34,029 bases of DNA from Scytonema sp. UIC 10036. Its GTDB lineage: Bacteria; Cyanobacteriota; Cyanobacteriia; Cyanobacteriales; Nostocaceae. The position numbers were made by a program, and so were the translations under genes. Shown one piece after another: positions 1-9,140 of this stretch. Positions within the stretch are counted from its first letter, which is position 1. Each line of letters starts with the position of its first letter. Below the pieces are notes generated by a model, which saw nothing but the letters and a program-made list of their open reading frames with translations, searched no databases and was not told where the DNA came from. The stretch is from assembly GCF_009725235.1 (NCBI RefSeq), contig NZ_WJFC01000137.1, positions 1 to 34,029 of the forward strand, written 5' to 3'.

Positions 1-1423
1 CTTCAACGTTGGCAAATACACAAACGGGTGAACCATGACCTACCCAAATAGCTTGGTTTGGTTCTCCCTTACCACAAAAAGGAGTACCGTACATCTGCCA
101 AGTGGAGTAATTACCTATTTTAACCAAACTGTGCCAAAATTCTGGAGTTGTGGCTCGGTAGTTTGGGTTGCGAAGAGTTTTTGTCAGTTTGCCGTTTTCA
201 ATCAGCTTTGCGTACTCGCAACCAAATTGGAATTTATATCGGCGATCGTCTATCGACCAAGAGCGATTTGATTCCATGTAAACACCGTGTTCTACTGAGG
301 CGATCGTGTCCTCAAAAGAAGCTTCCCCTGGTTCAAGATTCAAATTTGCCATGCGATCGATTGCCGGTCGATTCCAAGAACAAGCACGGGCACAGGCAAC
401 TCCGGGTACTTCTGCTCTTGCTTGGCTTTCCAAACTGCCTAAACCCCGAAGAAGAACTCCTTCTTTAATTAAGTATTCCCTTGTTGCTACAGTACCCGTG
501 TCATCAAATCCGTAGCTAGCAAATTCGTTTGGTACGGTGGGGTCAAAGGTAATATTCATCAAGGGAGAGCCATATACCAAAGTACCAAAGTCTTTCTTGT
601 CAACAAAACTACCACCAGCGTAGTTTCGTTCATCTCCCAAAATTCGGTCAATTTCTAAGGGATGCCCAACGCTCTCATGAATCTGTAGCATCATTTGATC
701 GGGAGCTAATACCAGATTTGTACGTAATGTCGGGCATTCTTCTGCTGTGAGAAGCTCTACTGCCTGTTCGCCAATTTGTTGGACTTGATGCCACAATTGG
801 GCTTCTTGAAAATGTTCCAATCCACCTTGATAGCAGTTTGCTTGCCAACCATTTTGAGAGCGTTGCTGAACGATCGCTCCATCCTGGGCGGTAGCTCCGT
901 AATGAGTGCTAAAAAACATAAATTTTTGATACACTTCGGAGCCATTGCTACTTGCAAACCAAGTTTCTTTTTCACTTGTTGAGGCAATAGCGGTAGTTTG
1001 CACTATGCGATCGCAAACTTTTAGTGTTTGGCAGATGCGGATGAGTAAGCCGTTGATTTCGCCTGCACTTAAAGCATCAAGAGGTTTGAGAAATGGCGAA
1101 GTGTACTCACCTACCACTTTAGGGCGCTCTCTGGCTGCTTTAAATGAATATACCCACCACTCACTTGCAGCCAGTGCTTGATTATACGCTTTCTCAGCAG
1201 CAGCTTGTAAATCGGTCACTTGTAGGGAATTAATGGCTGCATAACCGATACAACCATTGACTATTACTTCCAGCATTGACCCTTGAGTAAAGGATTTACC
1301 GTTACTTTGAGGTATACCATCACGGATATGCCTGGTATGCGTTGTATCTTTTACAACTCTAATGCCCAACCAATCAGCTGGAATATCTATTTGAGCAATA
1401 GCTTTGTTTAATTCTGACAACAT
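1..1423 (-). CDS. tldD: TldD/PmbA family metalloprotease, cut by window edge
   Basis: The minus strand is open from an ATG at 1423 to the left edge (474 codons, no stop seen). TldD and PmbA form a metalloprotease in other bacteria; TldD is the catalytic partner with an HExxxH zinc site. Here the site reads HESVGH, encoded near 675-690, inside a stretch beginning NLVLAPDQMMLQIHESVGHP. A second family landmark, FCGKGEPNQ, is encoded near 60-90 and matches the C-terminal zinc-ligand cysteine segment. Family members are about 450-490 residues, so only a short C-terminal tail should be missing. It is transcribed away from cysS, from which it is separated by a heptamer repeat. It is clearly the TldD (HExxxH) type rather than PmbA; whether the genome has another tldD cannot be seen. 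Confidence 0.88.
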   Translation of the reverse strand, partial: MLSELNKAIAQIDIPADWLGIRVVKDTTHTRHIRDGIPQSNGKSFTQGSMLEVIVNGCIGYAAINSLQVTDLQAAAEKAYNQALAASEWWVYSFKAARERPKVVGEYTSPFLKPLDALSAGEINGLLIRICQTLKVCDRIVQTTAIASTSEKETWFASSNGSEVYQKFMFFSTHYGATAQDGAIVQQRSQNGWQANCYQGGLEHFQEAQLWHQVQQIGEQAVELLTAEECPTLRTNLVLAPDQMMLQIHESVGHPLEIDRILGDERNYAGGSFVDKKDFGTLVYGSPLMNITFDPTVPNEFASYGFDDTGTVATREYLIKEGVLLRGLGSLESQARAEVPGVACARACSWNRPAIDRMANLNLEPGEASFEDTIASVEHGVYMESNRSWSIDDRRYKFQFGCEYAKLIENGKLTKTLRNPNYRATTPEFWHSLVKIGNYSTWQMYGTPFCGKGEPNQAIWVGHGSPVCVFANVE

Positions 1424-1432
1424 AACTTATGA

Positions 1433-1516
1433 GATTGTGGATTTTGGATTGTGGATTTTGGATTGTGGATTTTGGATTGTGGATTTTGGATTGTGGATTT
1501 TGGATTGTGGATTGGG
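1433..1516. repeat. STRR: alternating heptamer tandem repeat
   Basis: Five perfect 14-bp units GATTGTGGATTTTG (1433-1502) are followed by one degenerate unit to 1516. Each unit is two related heptamers, GATTGTG and GATTTTG. This is the short tandemly repeated repetitive (STRR) class known from heterocystous cyanobacteria. It sits just upstream of the tldD start, so the tldD promoter must lie within or beyond it. Small open frames through it encode only low-complexity peptide and are not genes. Confidence 0.9.
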
Positions 1517-1641
1517 ATTGCTTATACTGAATTTCACCCAATTATCTGTCGTATTGTTTTTGAAAATTGGTATTAGGATAAAAGATGAAGGATAAAGTAT
1601 TAATTTTCTATCCTTCATAATTCATCATTCATAATTCATAA

Positions 1642-3138
1642 TTAATTTCGATGCCATCGAGTTCCATCACGACTGTCGATGAGGGTAATACCTTGCGCTT
1701 GTAGTTCATCACGAATGCGATCGCTCAGAGCAAAATTTTTGGCTTTACGTGCTTCTTGTCTCTTCTGAATCAATGCTTCGATTGTGGCATCGCTTAAACT
1801 ATTATCATTGTCAGAAGTTTCCTCTTCTACCTTGGCATCAAAACCCAGAACTTCAGCCAATTTCACAAGAGTTTGCCATTCAGTGAGTAATTCATCGGGT
1901 GTTTTTGCCGTTTTTCCCTCATGAGTTAGAATGTTCCCTTCTCGTTGTAATTCTTTGGCTAATTCAAAAAGTACTGGCAATCCTCCTGAAAAATTAAAGT
2001 CATCATTAACGGCTTCAATGAAACGGTTGATATGGGCATTGGGTATGGGGAATTGGGTATTGGGCATAGTAGATTCCCAATTTCCACTGCCCATTGCCCT
2101 TTGCCCTATTTCCCAACCCAATTGCCTACCGTATTTATGACCAAAAAGCAACCCTTCTTTTAGTGTCTCGTAGCCTTTTGTTGCAGAAGCGATCGCATCA
2201 TCCGTAAAATCAATTGGTTTGCGGTAATGGGCTTGCAGAACAAACAGCCGAACCGCCATTGGGTGTACTCCTTTATCTAGCAACTCCCGAATTGTGATAA
2301 AGTTCCCCAAAGATTTGGACATTTTGTCACCATCCACCTTTACCATGCCGTTGTGCAGCCAGTATTTTGCTAGTGGTTTTCCCGTAACGGCTTCTGACTG
2401 AGCAATTTCATTTTCATGGTGTGGGAATTTCAAATCATCGCCTCCAGTATGGATGTCTATGGTATCACCCAAGCGGTCGCGTACCATAGCCGAACATTCA
2501 ATATGCCAACCCGGACGTCCTTTACCCCAGGGTGAATCCCAAGCTGGTTCACCTTGTTTTGCTGCTTTCCATAAGGCAAAATCAAAAGGGTCTTTCTTCT
2601 TCTGATACTCTGGATCTTCCAGATTCACCCGTTCGCTAGCTCCCGCTTGCATATCTTCCAACCTGCGTCCGGAGAGTTTGCCATATTCGGAAAACTGACG
2701 GACTGCGTAGTAAACATCACCTTGAGACGCGTAAGCATAACCCTTGTTTTCCAACTCGTGAATCAATCGCTGAATGCCATTCATCGTGTGAGTCGCACGG
2801 GGATATTCATCAGCATCCTTAATGCCAAGACGCCTCATATCCTCAAAATATGCTTTAATAAAGCGTTCTGCAACAGCTTCCATCGATGAATGCTCTTGTC
2901 GCGCTCGATTCAAAATTTTGTCATCAACATCTGTAAAATTTTGTACATAGCGGACATCGTAACCAATGAATTGCAGGTAACGACGCACTACATCCCACAC
3001 AATACAAGCTCTGGCATGACCCAAGTGGCAGTAGTCGTACACCGTCACGCCGCAGTAATACATCTTAACTTTTCCAGCTTCTACTGTTTCAAACGGTTCT
3101 TGACGACGGGTGAGGGTATTGTAAACAGATAGGGTCAT
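1642..3138 (-). CDS. cysS: Cysteinyl-tRNA synthetase with in-frame repeat insert
   Basis: Class Ia aminoacyl-tRNA synthetase charging tRNA-Cys in the cytoplasm. The HIGH-like site reads [11 protein letters not shown] after the zinc-site CGVTVYD. Further landmarks are WHIECSAM, the [13 protein letters not shown] segment and the KMSKS loop (DKMSKSLGN). I start at the ATG at 3138 ([12 protein letters not shown]), the usual family N terminus; an in-frame ATG at 3180 would add 14 atypical residues. The product is 498 residues, slightly long, because the segment between the catalytic core and the C-terminal helical domain contains about 30 low-complexity residues ([20 protein letters not shown] region) encoded by the repeat at 2034-2127. 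The frame is kept through the insert, so the gene is probably functional. Confidence 0.96.
   Translation of the reverse strand: MTLSVYNTLTRRQEPFETVEAGKVKMYYCGVTVYDYCHLGHARACIVWDVVRRYLQFIGYDVRYVQNFTDVDDKILNRARQEHSSMEAVAERFIKAYFEDMRRLGIKDADEYPRATHTMNGIQRLIHELENKGYAYASQGDVYYAVRQFSEYGKLSGRRLEDMQAGASERVNLEDPEYQKKKDPFDFALWKAAKQGEPAWDSPWGKGRPGWHIECSAMVRDRLGDTIDIHTGGDDLKFPHHENEIAQSEAVTGKPLAKYWLHNGMVKVDGDKMSKSLGNFITIRELLDKGVHPMAVRLFVLQAHYRKPIDFTDDAIASATKGYETLKEGLLFGHKYGRQLGWEIGQRAMGSGNWESTMPNTQFPIPNAHINRFIEAVNDDFNFSGGLPVLFELAKELQREGNILTHEGKTAKTPDELLTEWQTLVKLAEVLGFDAKVEEETSDNDNSLSDATIEALIQKRQEARKAKNFALSDRIRDELQAQGITLIDSRDGTRWHRN
2034..2127. repeat. ATTGGG-type repeat inserted inside cysS
   Basis: The plus strand reads as a G-rich arm of degenerate ATTGGGT/ATTGGGC/GGGGAATTGGG words (2034-2075) followed by a C-rich arm with CCCAATTTCC, TGCCCATTGCCC and CCCAACCCAATT words (2076-2127). 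The arms are partly complementary, giving a fold-back element. It is in frame within cysS. A related stretch (ACTGGGTATTGGGTAAAG) occurs at about 15942-15959. Confidence 0.75.
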
Positions 3139-3265
3139 ATCCAACTTATAGAAATACGTAATAATAGGAGTAGGCAACACCGGATGAATACCAGCATCCT
3201 TATGCTAGTCTCTTCCTGACATTTTGCGCTACAATTAGCTATTTTGACTTTTTGAAAGCAGCGCC

Positions 3266-4408
3266 ATGCAAGCAGTTACTTCCGAGTCGCAATCAATGGA
3301 TGCACCCAAACAAGGGTTACCAGTAACTATTATTACTGGATTCCTTGGTAGTGGTAAGACAACTTTACTCAATCATATCCTGACCAATCAGCAAGGATTG
3401 AAAACTGCCGTACTCGTTAATGAGTTTGGCGAAATTGGCATCGATAACGAGTTAATTATCTCCACTGATGATAATAACAATATGGTGGAGTTAAGCAATG
3501 GTTGTATCTGCTGCACCATCAATAACGATCTTGTCGATGCCGTTTACAAAGTTTTGGAACGGCAAGACAAGATAGATTATCTGGTGGTAGAAACAACAGG
3601 GCTTGCCGATCCTCTACCCGTCGCTCTCACATTTCTTGGCACTGACTTGCGCGACATAACGCGTCTTGATTCAATTGTCACGGTTGTAGACGCGGCAAAT
3701 TACAGCTTGGATTTATTCAATTCTCAAGCTGCTTACAGTCAAATTGCCTATGGTGACGTTATTCTTATCAATAAGACAGATTTAGTGTCTGAAGAAGAAT
3801 TAAAAGCACTAGAGGCAAAAATCAACCAAGTTAAAGAAGGTGCAAGAATTATTTGCACCAAGCAAGCGCAAGTACCGCTTCCGCTGATTCTGAGCGTTGG
3901 TCTGTTTGAAACAGATAAATATTTTGATGAGGCGAAACAACACAGTCACGACCATCACGACCATGAGCATGACCATAATCACGCTCATGCTCATGAGCAC
4001 GAACATGACCACTCAGAATGTTCCGAATGCGGTCATGACCATCACGACCACGACCATCACCACCATCATCATTCCAATCATTTAGAAAATGATGGTTTTA
4101 CTTCTATATCATTCCAAAGTGATAAACCTTTTTCCATTAGGAAATTCCAACACTTCTTGGATAACCAGCTTTCCACAAATGTTTTCCGCGCAAAAGGGAT
4201 TGTGTGGTTTGATGAAAGCCCCAAACGTCATATTTTCCACTTGTGTGGCAAACGCTTCACTTTAGATGATGATGAGTGGGCTAAGAGAGAGAAGAAAAAC
4301 CAGCTGGTGTTAATCGGTCAAAATCTCGATCGCGAGACTTTGCTAAAACAACTAGAAAACTGCCTGTGTTTACCTTCTACCTCTCGTGGTAAAGGTTTTG
4401 GTGCTTAG
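3266..4408 (+). CDS. CobW/COG0523 family P-loop GTPase with His-rich metal-binding linker
   Basis: COG0523 GTPases act in metal (often zinc or cobalt) insertion or trafficking. The Walker A loop GFLGSGKTTLLNH lies at residues 25-37, the family CxCC metal motif is in GCICCTI near residue 80, ETTGLADP follows near 110, and the guanine-specificity motif NKTD near residue 170. Residues about 228-271 are almost wholly His, Asp, Glu and Cys (HSHDHHDHEHDH..., CSECGHDHH...), a probable metal buffer between the GTPase domain and the C-terminal CobW_C domain (from about residue 280). ATG at 3266 is used; ATG at 3296 is a possible alternative. The cysS start lies about 130 bp away on the other strand. 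I could not find a convincing Zur operator upstream. The exact metal is unknown. Confidence 0.93.
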   Translation: MQAVTSESQSMDAPKQGLPVTIITGFLGSGKTTLLNHILTNQQGLKTAVLVNEFGEIGIDNELIISTDDNNNMVELSNGCICCTINNDLVDAVYKVLERQDKIDYLVVETTGLADPLPVALTFLGTDLRDITRLDSIVTVVDAANYSLDLFNSQAAYSQIAYGDVILINKTDLVSEEELKALEAKINQVKEGARIICTKQAQVPLPLILSVGLFETDKYFDEAKQHSHDHHDHEHDHNHAHAHEHEHDHSECSECGHDHHDHDHHHHHHSNHLENDGFTSISFQSDKPFSIRKFQHFLDNQLSTNVFRAKGIVWFDESPKRHIFHLCGKRFTLDDDEWAKREKKNQLVLIGQNLDRETLLKQLENCLCLPSTSRGKGFGA

Positions 4409-4635
4409 CTGAGAACTGAGGCGTTAGAAGTGAGGTGTGAAGGATAAAACTCTTCACTTCTCGCTTCTAGCACTTCCCCCTCTTGAATACCTTCAGCGCG
4501 ACCTTCAGCTTGAATAGATTGATAAATGACTGATTCTTTCATTAAGTCCCTCCGCAGTAATTGCTCTCCCAATAACCAAGTCGCAAAGTCACTAGAGAAG
4601 CTTTCAGGAAGAAATTTGCAAATATTGTCAAACAC
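4405..4635 (-). pseudogene. Deletion remnant of an Rpn/PD-(D/E)XK-type cyanobacterial ORF
   Basis: The 76-residue frame starts MFDNICKFLPESFSSDF, a very common N terminus of Rpn-like (recombination-promoting nuclease/putative transposase) proteins in cyanobacteria. After only about 30 residues it jumps to LMKESVIYQSIQAEGRAEG, which resembles the C-terminal tail of the same families. The central nuclease domain is absent. The reading frame has survived an internal deletion, but the product should be inactive. Its stop overlaps the cobW-type stop codon region on the opposite strand. Confidence 0.6.
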
Positions 4636-4678
4636 TATGAGATTCTACAATAAACAAGCGAGTTTGTATTTTCCACTA

Positions 4679-4846
4679 AGAGGATGTTTGAAAAGTCATG
4701 ATTGATGTATCAAATATTTTTTACCCCACCCTAACCCTCCCCCTTATAAAGGCGAGGAACTTAATTTCTCTTATTTCCCCCTTTATAAGGGGGATAAGGG
4801 GTAATCATGTGATGAAATGACAGCTAACCACTTTCAAACATCCTCT
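4679..4846. mobile_element. MITE-like element with 15-bp terminal inverted repeats
   Basis: AGAGGATGTTTGAAA at 4679-4693 recurs in inverted orientation at 4832-4846. Inside, a C-rich stretch (TTACCCC...CTCCCCCTTATAA, about 4709-4747) is complementary to TTATAAGGGGGATAAGGGG (about 4784-4802), so the element can fold over most of its length. It is about 168 bp and has no transposase frame. I could not identify a clear target-site duplication. It lies directly upstream of the broken dtd gene. Confidence 0.65.
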
Positions 4847-4894
4847 AGCTTGGTTGAATGCATTCCTGCTTATAATTCCTTGTTGAAGTTATTT

Positions 4895-5349
4895 ATGCGC
4901 GTTATTATTCAGCGAGTTAAATCTTCTCAAGTTACCGTCAATGGTGAAATAATTGGCGCAAAATTGGACGTGGCTAAACCTACTTGTGGGTCTTGCTGAC
5001 ACCGATACCGATCGCGAACTTGATTGGATGGTGCGAAAGTGTTTGGAAATTGCGGCTGTTTCCCGATGAGGGAGAACTGGAGATCGTTGGCAAAAGTCCG
5101 TACAAGAGATCGATGGGTGAGTTGTTGGTAGTGAGCCAGTTTACGCTTTCGGGATGTCGCAAAGGTTCGTCGCCCTTCCTTTGACCGTTCAGCGGCTCCT
5201 CAAGTTGCAGAAGAGATATACAACCGTTTTATAGCTAAGTTACGCTTAAGCGGGTTGCGGGTGGAAACAGGTAAATTCGGAGCATGATGCAAGTCTCAAT
5301 TGAAAACGATGGTCCTGTAACTTTGTTACTAGAACAAGACGCTAGTTAA
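4895..5349 (+). pseudogene. dtd: D-aminoacyl-tRNA deacylase gene, multiply frameshifted
   Basis: The first frame gives MRVIIQRVKSSQVTVNGEI, the canonical Dtd start. The rest appears piecewise in other frames: [97 protein letters not shown] and a stop at 5347. Shifts sit near 4960 (short A run), 4974 (missing T), 5047 (extra A), 5115 (extra G), 5166 (extra T) and 5284 (missing A). Most change a homopolymer by one base while neighbouring residues stay conserved. Dtd removes D-amino acids from mischarged tRNA. As written it cannot make the protein; consensus error is a real alternative to decay. Confidence 0.85.
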
Positions 5350-5455
5350 GTGATTGTACATAATAAGAGAAATCAAAGGCAGTGCTGACAGTAAAGTCTG
5401 CAAATGATGAGAAAATATTAAAACTAACCATAACAAAACTTTAAATTCACTCATC

Positions 5456-5793
5456 ATGGCTCAAATCCAGTTTTCTCGTGGGATTACCGAAGATGTCATT
5501 CCAGAAATACGCTTAACGCAATCGCGCAGTGGGAGAGTGCGACTGCAACATTTGTTTTCACAAACCCAAAGCTTTTAGAAAGTAGCAACACTGAAAAATT
5601 ACTGGTATGTAATTAATTGAGAAGAAGGAGAACTTGTGACTCGTGAAGTCAAAGCTTAATTGTCAACGGCAAACCAGAAGCATTAGAAGCATTGTATCTG
5701 ATGAAATCGTCCATAGACCAATGCGACCGCTCCTTATGCCGGTTTATGGAGCGATATGCTAAAGAGCACGGTCTGGAATTTAGTAAATCCTAA
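5456..5793 (+). pseudogene. psb28: Psb28 photosystem II assembly protein gene, frameshifted
   Basis: The start MAQIQFSRGITEDVIPEIRLTQSRSG is the Psb28 N terminus. After a shift near 5530 the next frame gives ATATFVFTNPKLLE, then EEGELVTREVKA, then NGKPEALEALYLMKS and CRFMERYAKEHGLEFSKS with a stop at 5791-5793. Psb28 is a roughly 112-residue cytoplasmic-side assembly factor of photosystem II. Indels occur near 5530, in the A run at 5593-5598, around 5612-5622 and at about 5657. The parts are in correct order and strongly conserved, so the break is recent or an artefact. Confidence 0.85.
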
Positions 5794-5799
5794 AGGTTA

Positions 5800-5895
5800 G
5801 TGGTTGGTAGGGGCGCATGCAGAGAGCGCCCGTACAAAGTTAGTGGCTAATAACACTATCAACTATCAACTATCCACTAACCACTATCCAAACTT
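5800..5895. repeat. TAGTGG / CTATCCA heptamer-like inverted repeat
   Basis: Words such as GGTTAGTGG at the left (5797-5808) are mirrored by TATCCACTAACCACTATCC at the right (5872-5890), with AACTATCAACTATC between. It belongs to the same repeat class as 6406-6462 and occupies the psb28-moaB gap. Confidence 0.6.
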
Positions 5896-5899
5896 AGTT

Positions 5900-6381
5900 A
5901 TGACACACCTTCCACATCCAGATCCTCCAAATATGAGGGTCAATTGGTGCAGTGATGACTGTCAAGCGATACCCGTAACCAGAAACGGATAAAAGCGGTC
6001 AACTGATTCAGGAATACTTCGCAATGCAAACCATAGTATAGAAGCTTACACAATTGTCAAAGATGAACAGCACCAAATTCAAAGCAAAGTAAAATTGCTG
6101 GGTCAGCGCCATGATTTAAATGTTCTCGTGATAAAATGGTGGTACGGGTATTGCACCAAGAGACACCACATATGATGCTATTGAAAAGCTGCTTGAAAAA
6201 ACTTTGCCCGGATTTGGAGAAATATTCGCTTTTAAGTTATCAAGAAATTGGGTTCGCGTGCGATCGCATCTCCCGCTGTTGCAGGTACATACCAACAAAA
6301 ACTGATTTTCTCTTTCCTGGCTCTAGTAATGCTGTGCGATTGGCTATGGAAAAGCTTATCTTACCAGAACTTGTCATTTAG
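5900..6381 (+). pseudogene. moaB: MoaB molybdenum cofactor biosynthesis gene, frameshifted
   Basis: The start MTHLPHPDPPN and the pieces [95 protein letters not shown] and PGSSNAVRLAMEKLILPEL reconstruct a cyanobacterial MoaB/MogA-fold protein of about 165 residues. GGTGIAPRD is the molybdopterin-binding signature. At least eight single-base changes of frame occur, for example near 5944, 5962, 6015, 6132, 6228, 6247, 6276 and 6318. MoaB-type proteins adenylylate molybdopterin. It is not translatable as given; see the indel-block finding. Confidence 0.85.
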
Positions 6382-6405
6382 TAAAATTAATGTTAATGAT
6401 AGTAG

Positions 6406-6462
6406 ATAGTGGTTAGTCGTTAGTAGCTAATAACCACTATCACTATCCACTATCCACTATCC
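6406..6462. repeat. Inverted repeat and CTATCCA heptamers
   Basis: ATAGTGGTTA at 6406-6415 is perfectly complementary to TAACCACTAT at 6431-6440. This is followed by repeated CACTATC/CACTATCCA words to 6462. It lies in the convergent moaB-mraY gap. Confidence 0.6.
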
Positions 6463-6467
6463 AAATA

Positions 6468-6494
6468 AATAACCCCTCAAGTCCAGGAGTTATT
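6468..6494 (-). terminator. Hairpin at the end of mraY
   Basis: AATAACCCCT (6468-6477) and AGGAGTTATT (6485-6494) form a 10-bp stem with one mismatch and a 7-base loop. It overlaps the mraY stop codon (6490-6492). The A/T-rich outer stem could serve transcripts from either side. It is a possible intrinsic terminator, not a proven one. Confidence 0.4.
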
Positions 6495-7615
6495 TAACTT
6501 GTACTAAGTTGTTGTTCAGCACATCAAAATGACCTATCGTTAGAGCGATGACAGCGCAGAATTGCGCTGATGATGTAGAAAACTGCAACAACTTGTAACT
6601 CTGACCAACCAGAAAGTTCTAGGTGATGGTGTAGTGGAGCCATTTTCAGAAGACGCTTGCCTTTACATCCGGACCTTTCGTAGCTTTTAGTAGCTAACTT
6701 GCGCCATTACCGAAAGGGTTTCTACGAAGAAGATACCACTGAGAATAAACAGTGCTACTAAGCTGGTGCCAACAAAGCGACTGCTGCTAAAGAGCACCTC
6801 CTAAAACAAGGAACCGGTGTCTCCATAAAAATCGCGGCTGGGTTGCGGTTGTGGACTAAGAAACCCAGAAACCACCACTGAGAGAAGCACAGAAAACCAT
6901 CAATCCGGGCGAAGTTGGTCGACTAAAGCACCCAACGCTAATAATGAGATCGCCACTGTTCTCCTCGCCAAGCCATCAATACCGTCAGTGAGGTTGGTAG
7001 CCATTGCTTTCCGCCTACGAGTACAAAACCTGCTAAAGGCCAGAAGAGAAGCCCTAAGGGAATGTAAAAACCAAACGGTAAAGCTAATTTGTAATATGAG
7101 CGGGATGAGAAACCAGAAGCCACATACAGAACGCGACTGCAAATGTAACTTGCACAATCAGTTTCATGCGGGAGATATGCCTTTGTTTGACTTACGGCGG
7201 AGAATTTGCCGAATCGTCAATCCAGCCTATCACCCGTCACTGAGTGTCAAAGCAGCAACAGTAGTACTTTGTAGCCCAAGTTAGACCATATGCAAGCAGA
7301 AATCACTGCCACGGGAACAAAAAATATGCCCCCATGGTAGGAGTCCCTGCTTTTTTCAAATGAGCTTGAGGACCATCCTCGCGGATGATTTGCCCGGTTT
7401 TCAGCGCTTGCAACAATGGCACTGCCCAGAAAACCACTGCAGCTGTTGCGACAGCGCAGAAAGTAGAGGTAAAGTCAGTGACATACCTTGCCAGGCATTC
7501 TATTTGCCCATGACGTCAAGAATTAGCGCTGATACACCCAGTCCTACACTCAGTAGGGAGACTAAACTATGCATTAATGATACTAGCCCTTGGTTAGGAG
7601 ATAATTAGCGTCCAC
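6490..7615 (-). pseudogene. mraY: MraY (phospho-MurNAc-pentapeptide translocase) gene, frameshifted
   Basis: On the minus strand, from a GTG near 7615, the order of pieces is SPNQGLVS, then [23 protein letters not shown], then [90 protein letters not shown] and [14 protein letters not shown]. This is full-length MraY, the integral-membrane enzyme making lipid I. NLTDGIDG carries catalytic aspartates and MAPLHHHLE the conserved histidines. Many single-base indels separate the pieces; for instance one G is missing in the codons for GPDGKGK and one C in those for SYYKAT. MraY is normally essential, so either another copy exists or this sequence contains errors. Confidence 0.85.
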
Positions 7616-7693
7616 GGATATTTCCTTCACTCCACACTTGCAAAATTAAACAAAGAGGATTTGGCTGTGCAATATGTCTCAAGCTTGAATTAG

Positions 7694-7930
7694 CTATTCT
7701 TCATCTGGGACGACATCGTCATCGTCATCATAGTCAAAATCACTAATCCGTCGTAGTACTCAAAATTCTGATATCTCTTCTTCTTCGTCCGAATAGTCGG
7801 GTTCGTGAACATCTCGTGCTATCAGACGTCCGTTTGTTTGCAACCAATCCAACAAGGAGGACTCTTGCTTAATGGAATTACAGGAGCACGTCTGGTTGCG
7901 GGGGTTCTCACGTAATGGTGAATTTAGCAT
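7694..7930 (-). pseudogene. DUF3134 small acidic cyanobacterial protein, frameshifted
   Basis: From an ATG at 7930 the frame gives MLNSPLRENPRNQ. After a one-base shift RAPVIPL is recovered, then KQESSLLDWLQTNGRLIARDVHEPDYSDEEEEISE. After a second shift near 7763 a run of aspartates followed by VVPDEE ends at a stop at 7694-7696. The pattern fits DUF3134, a roughly 80-residue cyanobacteria-specific family of unknown function with an acidic tail. It lies upstream of mraY on the same strand and could be cotranscribed with it. Confidence 0.7.
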
Positions 7931-8143
7931 ATTTACGAAGACACTATATGGAGATGATACTAGACACTTAGAGTCTATCACTTGATAATGCACGATTTAC
8001 TTGTTAATTCAATCCTTTTTCAGAAATCCGACAAAATTATTCTTCAAAAGGATAAGAGTCACGGTAAATTAGCTTTTGTGTGATGCTAGTACATTGTTCA
8101 TCAAATTATTTTGAATAATGATGTTTTTGAGGTGGAATTCATT

Positions 8144-8732
8144 ATGCTAGGAAAAGCAGCTACCTTTTGGAAGCAATTGCTGGGAAAAATCGCGGTCTTA
8201 TCGCAAATGAGCAAGATAAACAAGCCATTTTAATTGCAATTACAAAATTAGAAGCTCAATCCTACACCTCGTCCAGTGGAAGCTCCCGATTTGTTGGAAG
8301 GTAACTGGCGACTTTTATACACAGAGTAGAGCTTTACTAAATATTGATAATCTACCCTTGTACAAGCTCGGTCAAATTTATCAGTGTATACGCATACAAA
8401 CTAACAGTGTTTACAACATAGCGGAAGTTTATGGCTTGCCATTACTAGAAAGCATTGTCAGTGTTGCTGCAAAATTTGAACCCAGTTTCAGATAGGCGAA
8501 TCAATGTCAAATTTGAGGCTTCCGCTCGTTGGATTACAACGTTTATCTTGGTTACACTTCCCCAGAAACTTTCATTCCAACAGATAGAAGCTGGTAAAAA
8601 ATTTACTGCTATAGATTTTGCGCTCAAGAGCAATGAACAACAAGGTTGGTTGGATATACCTATCTAGATAACAATTTACAGTAATGGCAGGGGAAACGAG
8701 AGGGTAGCGTGTTTGTCTTAGTGAAAGCATAA
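8144..8732 (+). pseudogene. PAP/fibrillin (plastid lipid-associated) family gene, frameshifted
   Basis: Starting at ATG 8144, the pieces MLGKAAT, LEAIAGKNRGLIANEQDKQ, AILIAITKLEAQ, PRPVEAPDLLEGNWRLLYT, ALLNIDNLPLYKLGQIYQC, IRIQTNSVYNIAEVYGLP, LLESIVSVAAKFEP, VSDRRINVKFE, IEAGKKFTAIDFALKSNEQQGWLDI and SVFVLVKA (stop 8730-8732) follow in order over several frames. EGNWRLLYT and the lipocalin-like layout mark the PAP_fibrillin family, lipid-associated proteins of thylakoids. Breaks are again mainly one-base changes. It is the last member of the broken block. Confidence 0.8.
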
Positions 8733-9140
8733 GAGACTTCCCAAAATAAGTGTTTGCGACCATTAAAATACGCGATCCCAAGGCGTTGTCAAGGGTGGGT
8801 CTCACCCATTTCCGCTTGAGATGCAGAGATTAAGCAGTAAACTACGGTAATCAGTAACCAGTGACTAGCGCTCGGTGACCAGTGATGCGATTTTACTTAT
8901 ATATCCCCTGTCACCGTTCAATATCAAAGAAATCATTTCACTACTTTCCTCTGGAGTGCGATTACCCCTGATGCTTTTGTTGTAACGTCCTAAATGATAT
9001 ATGGATAGATGGCTTTAAGCTCAACCTGTGGACGAAAACCATCAAAAAAGTTTCTTGGGCGTTGCGGCTTCCTATCAAGCAGCCCGCACTACTCATAAAC
9101 ATCCACACACAACGTCTGCAATCTGGAAAAAATTTTTGTT
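8733..9140. other. Intergenic stretch without recognised gene
   Basis: No convincing gene is visible. A short minus-strand open stretch near 8885-9005 reads IYHLGRYNKSIRGNRTPEE and continues for about 25 more residues; I do not recognise it and it has no good start. Some heptamer-like words (CAGTAACCAGTGAC, GGTGACCAGTGA) occur at 8856-8885. If the indel problem of the preceding block extends here, a broken gene could be hidden. Confidence 0.4.

Noticed and set aside
1404..1618. Open frames on both strands through the heptamer array
   Set aside because: They encode only periodic low-complexity peptides that arise because the 14-bp unit has no stop in those frames.
3181..3265. Possible Zur operator before the CobW-type GTPase gene
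   Set aside because: No TGATAAT-type palindrome was found by eye.
3809..4085. Overlapping frames antisense to or out of frame with the His-rich part of the CobW-type gene
   Set aside because: They are shadows of the CAY/GAY codon bias of the His/Asp-rich linker.
8885..9005. Minus-strand stretch IYHLGRYNKSIRGNRTPEE as a possible gene
   Set aside because: No start, no recognised family, and a short open length; noted only because the adjacent block has many indels.
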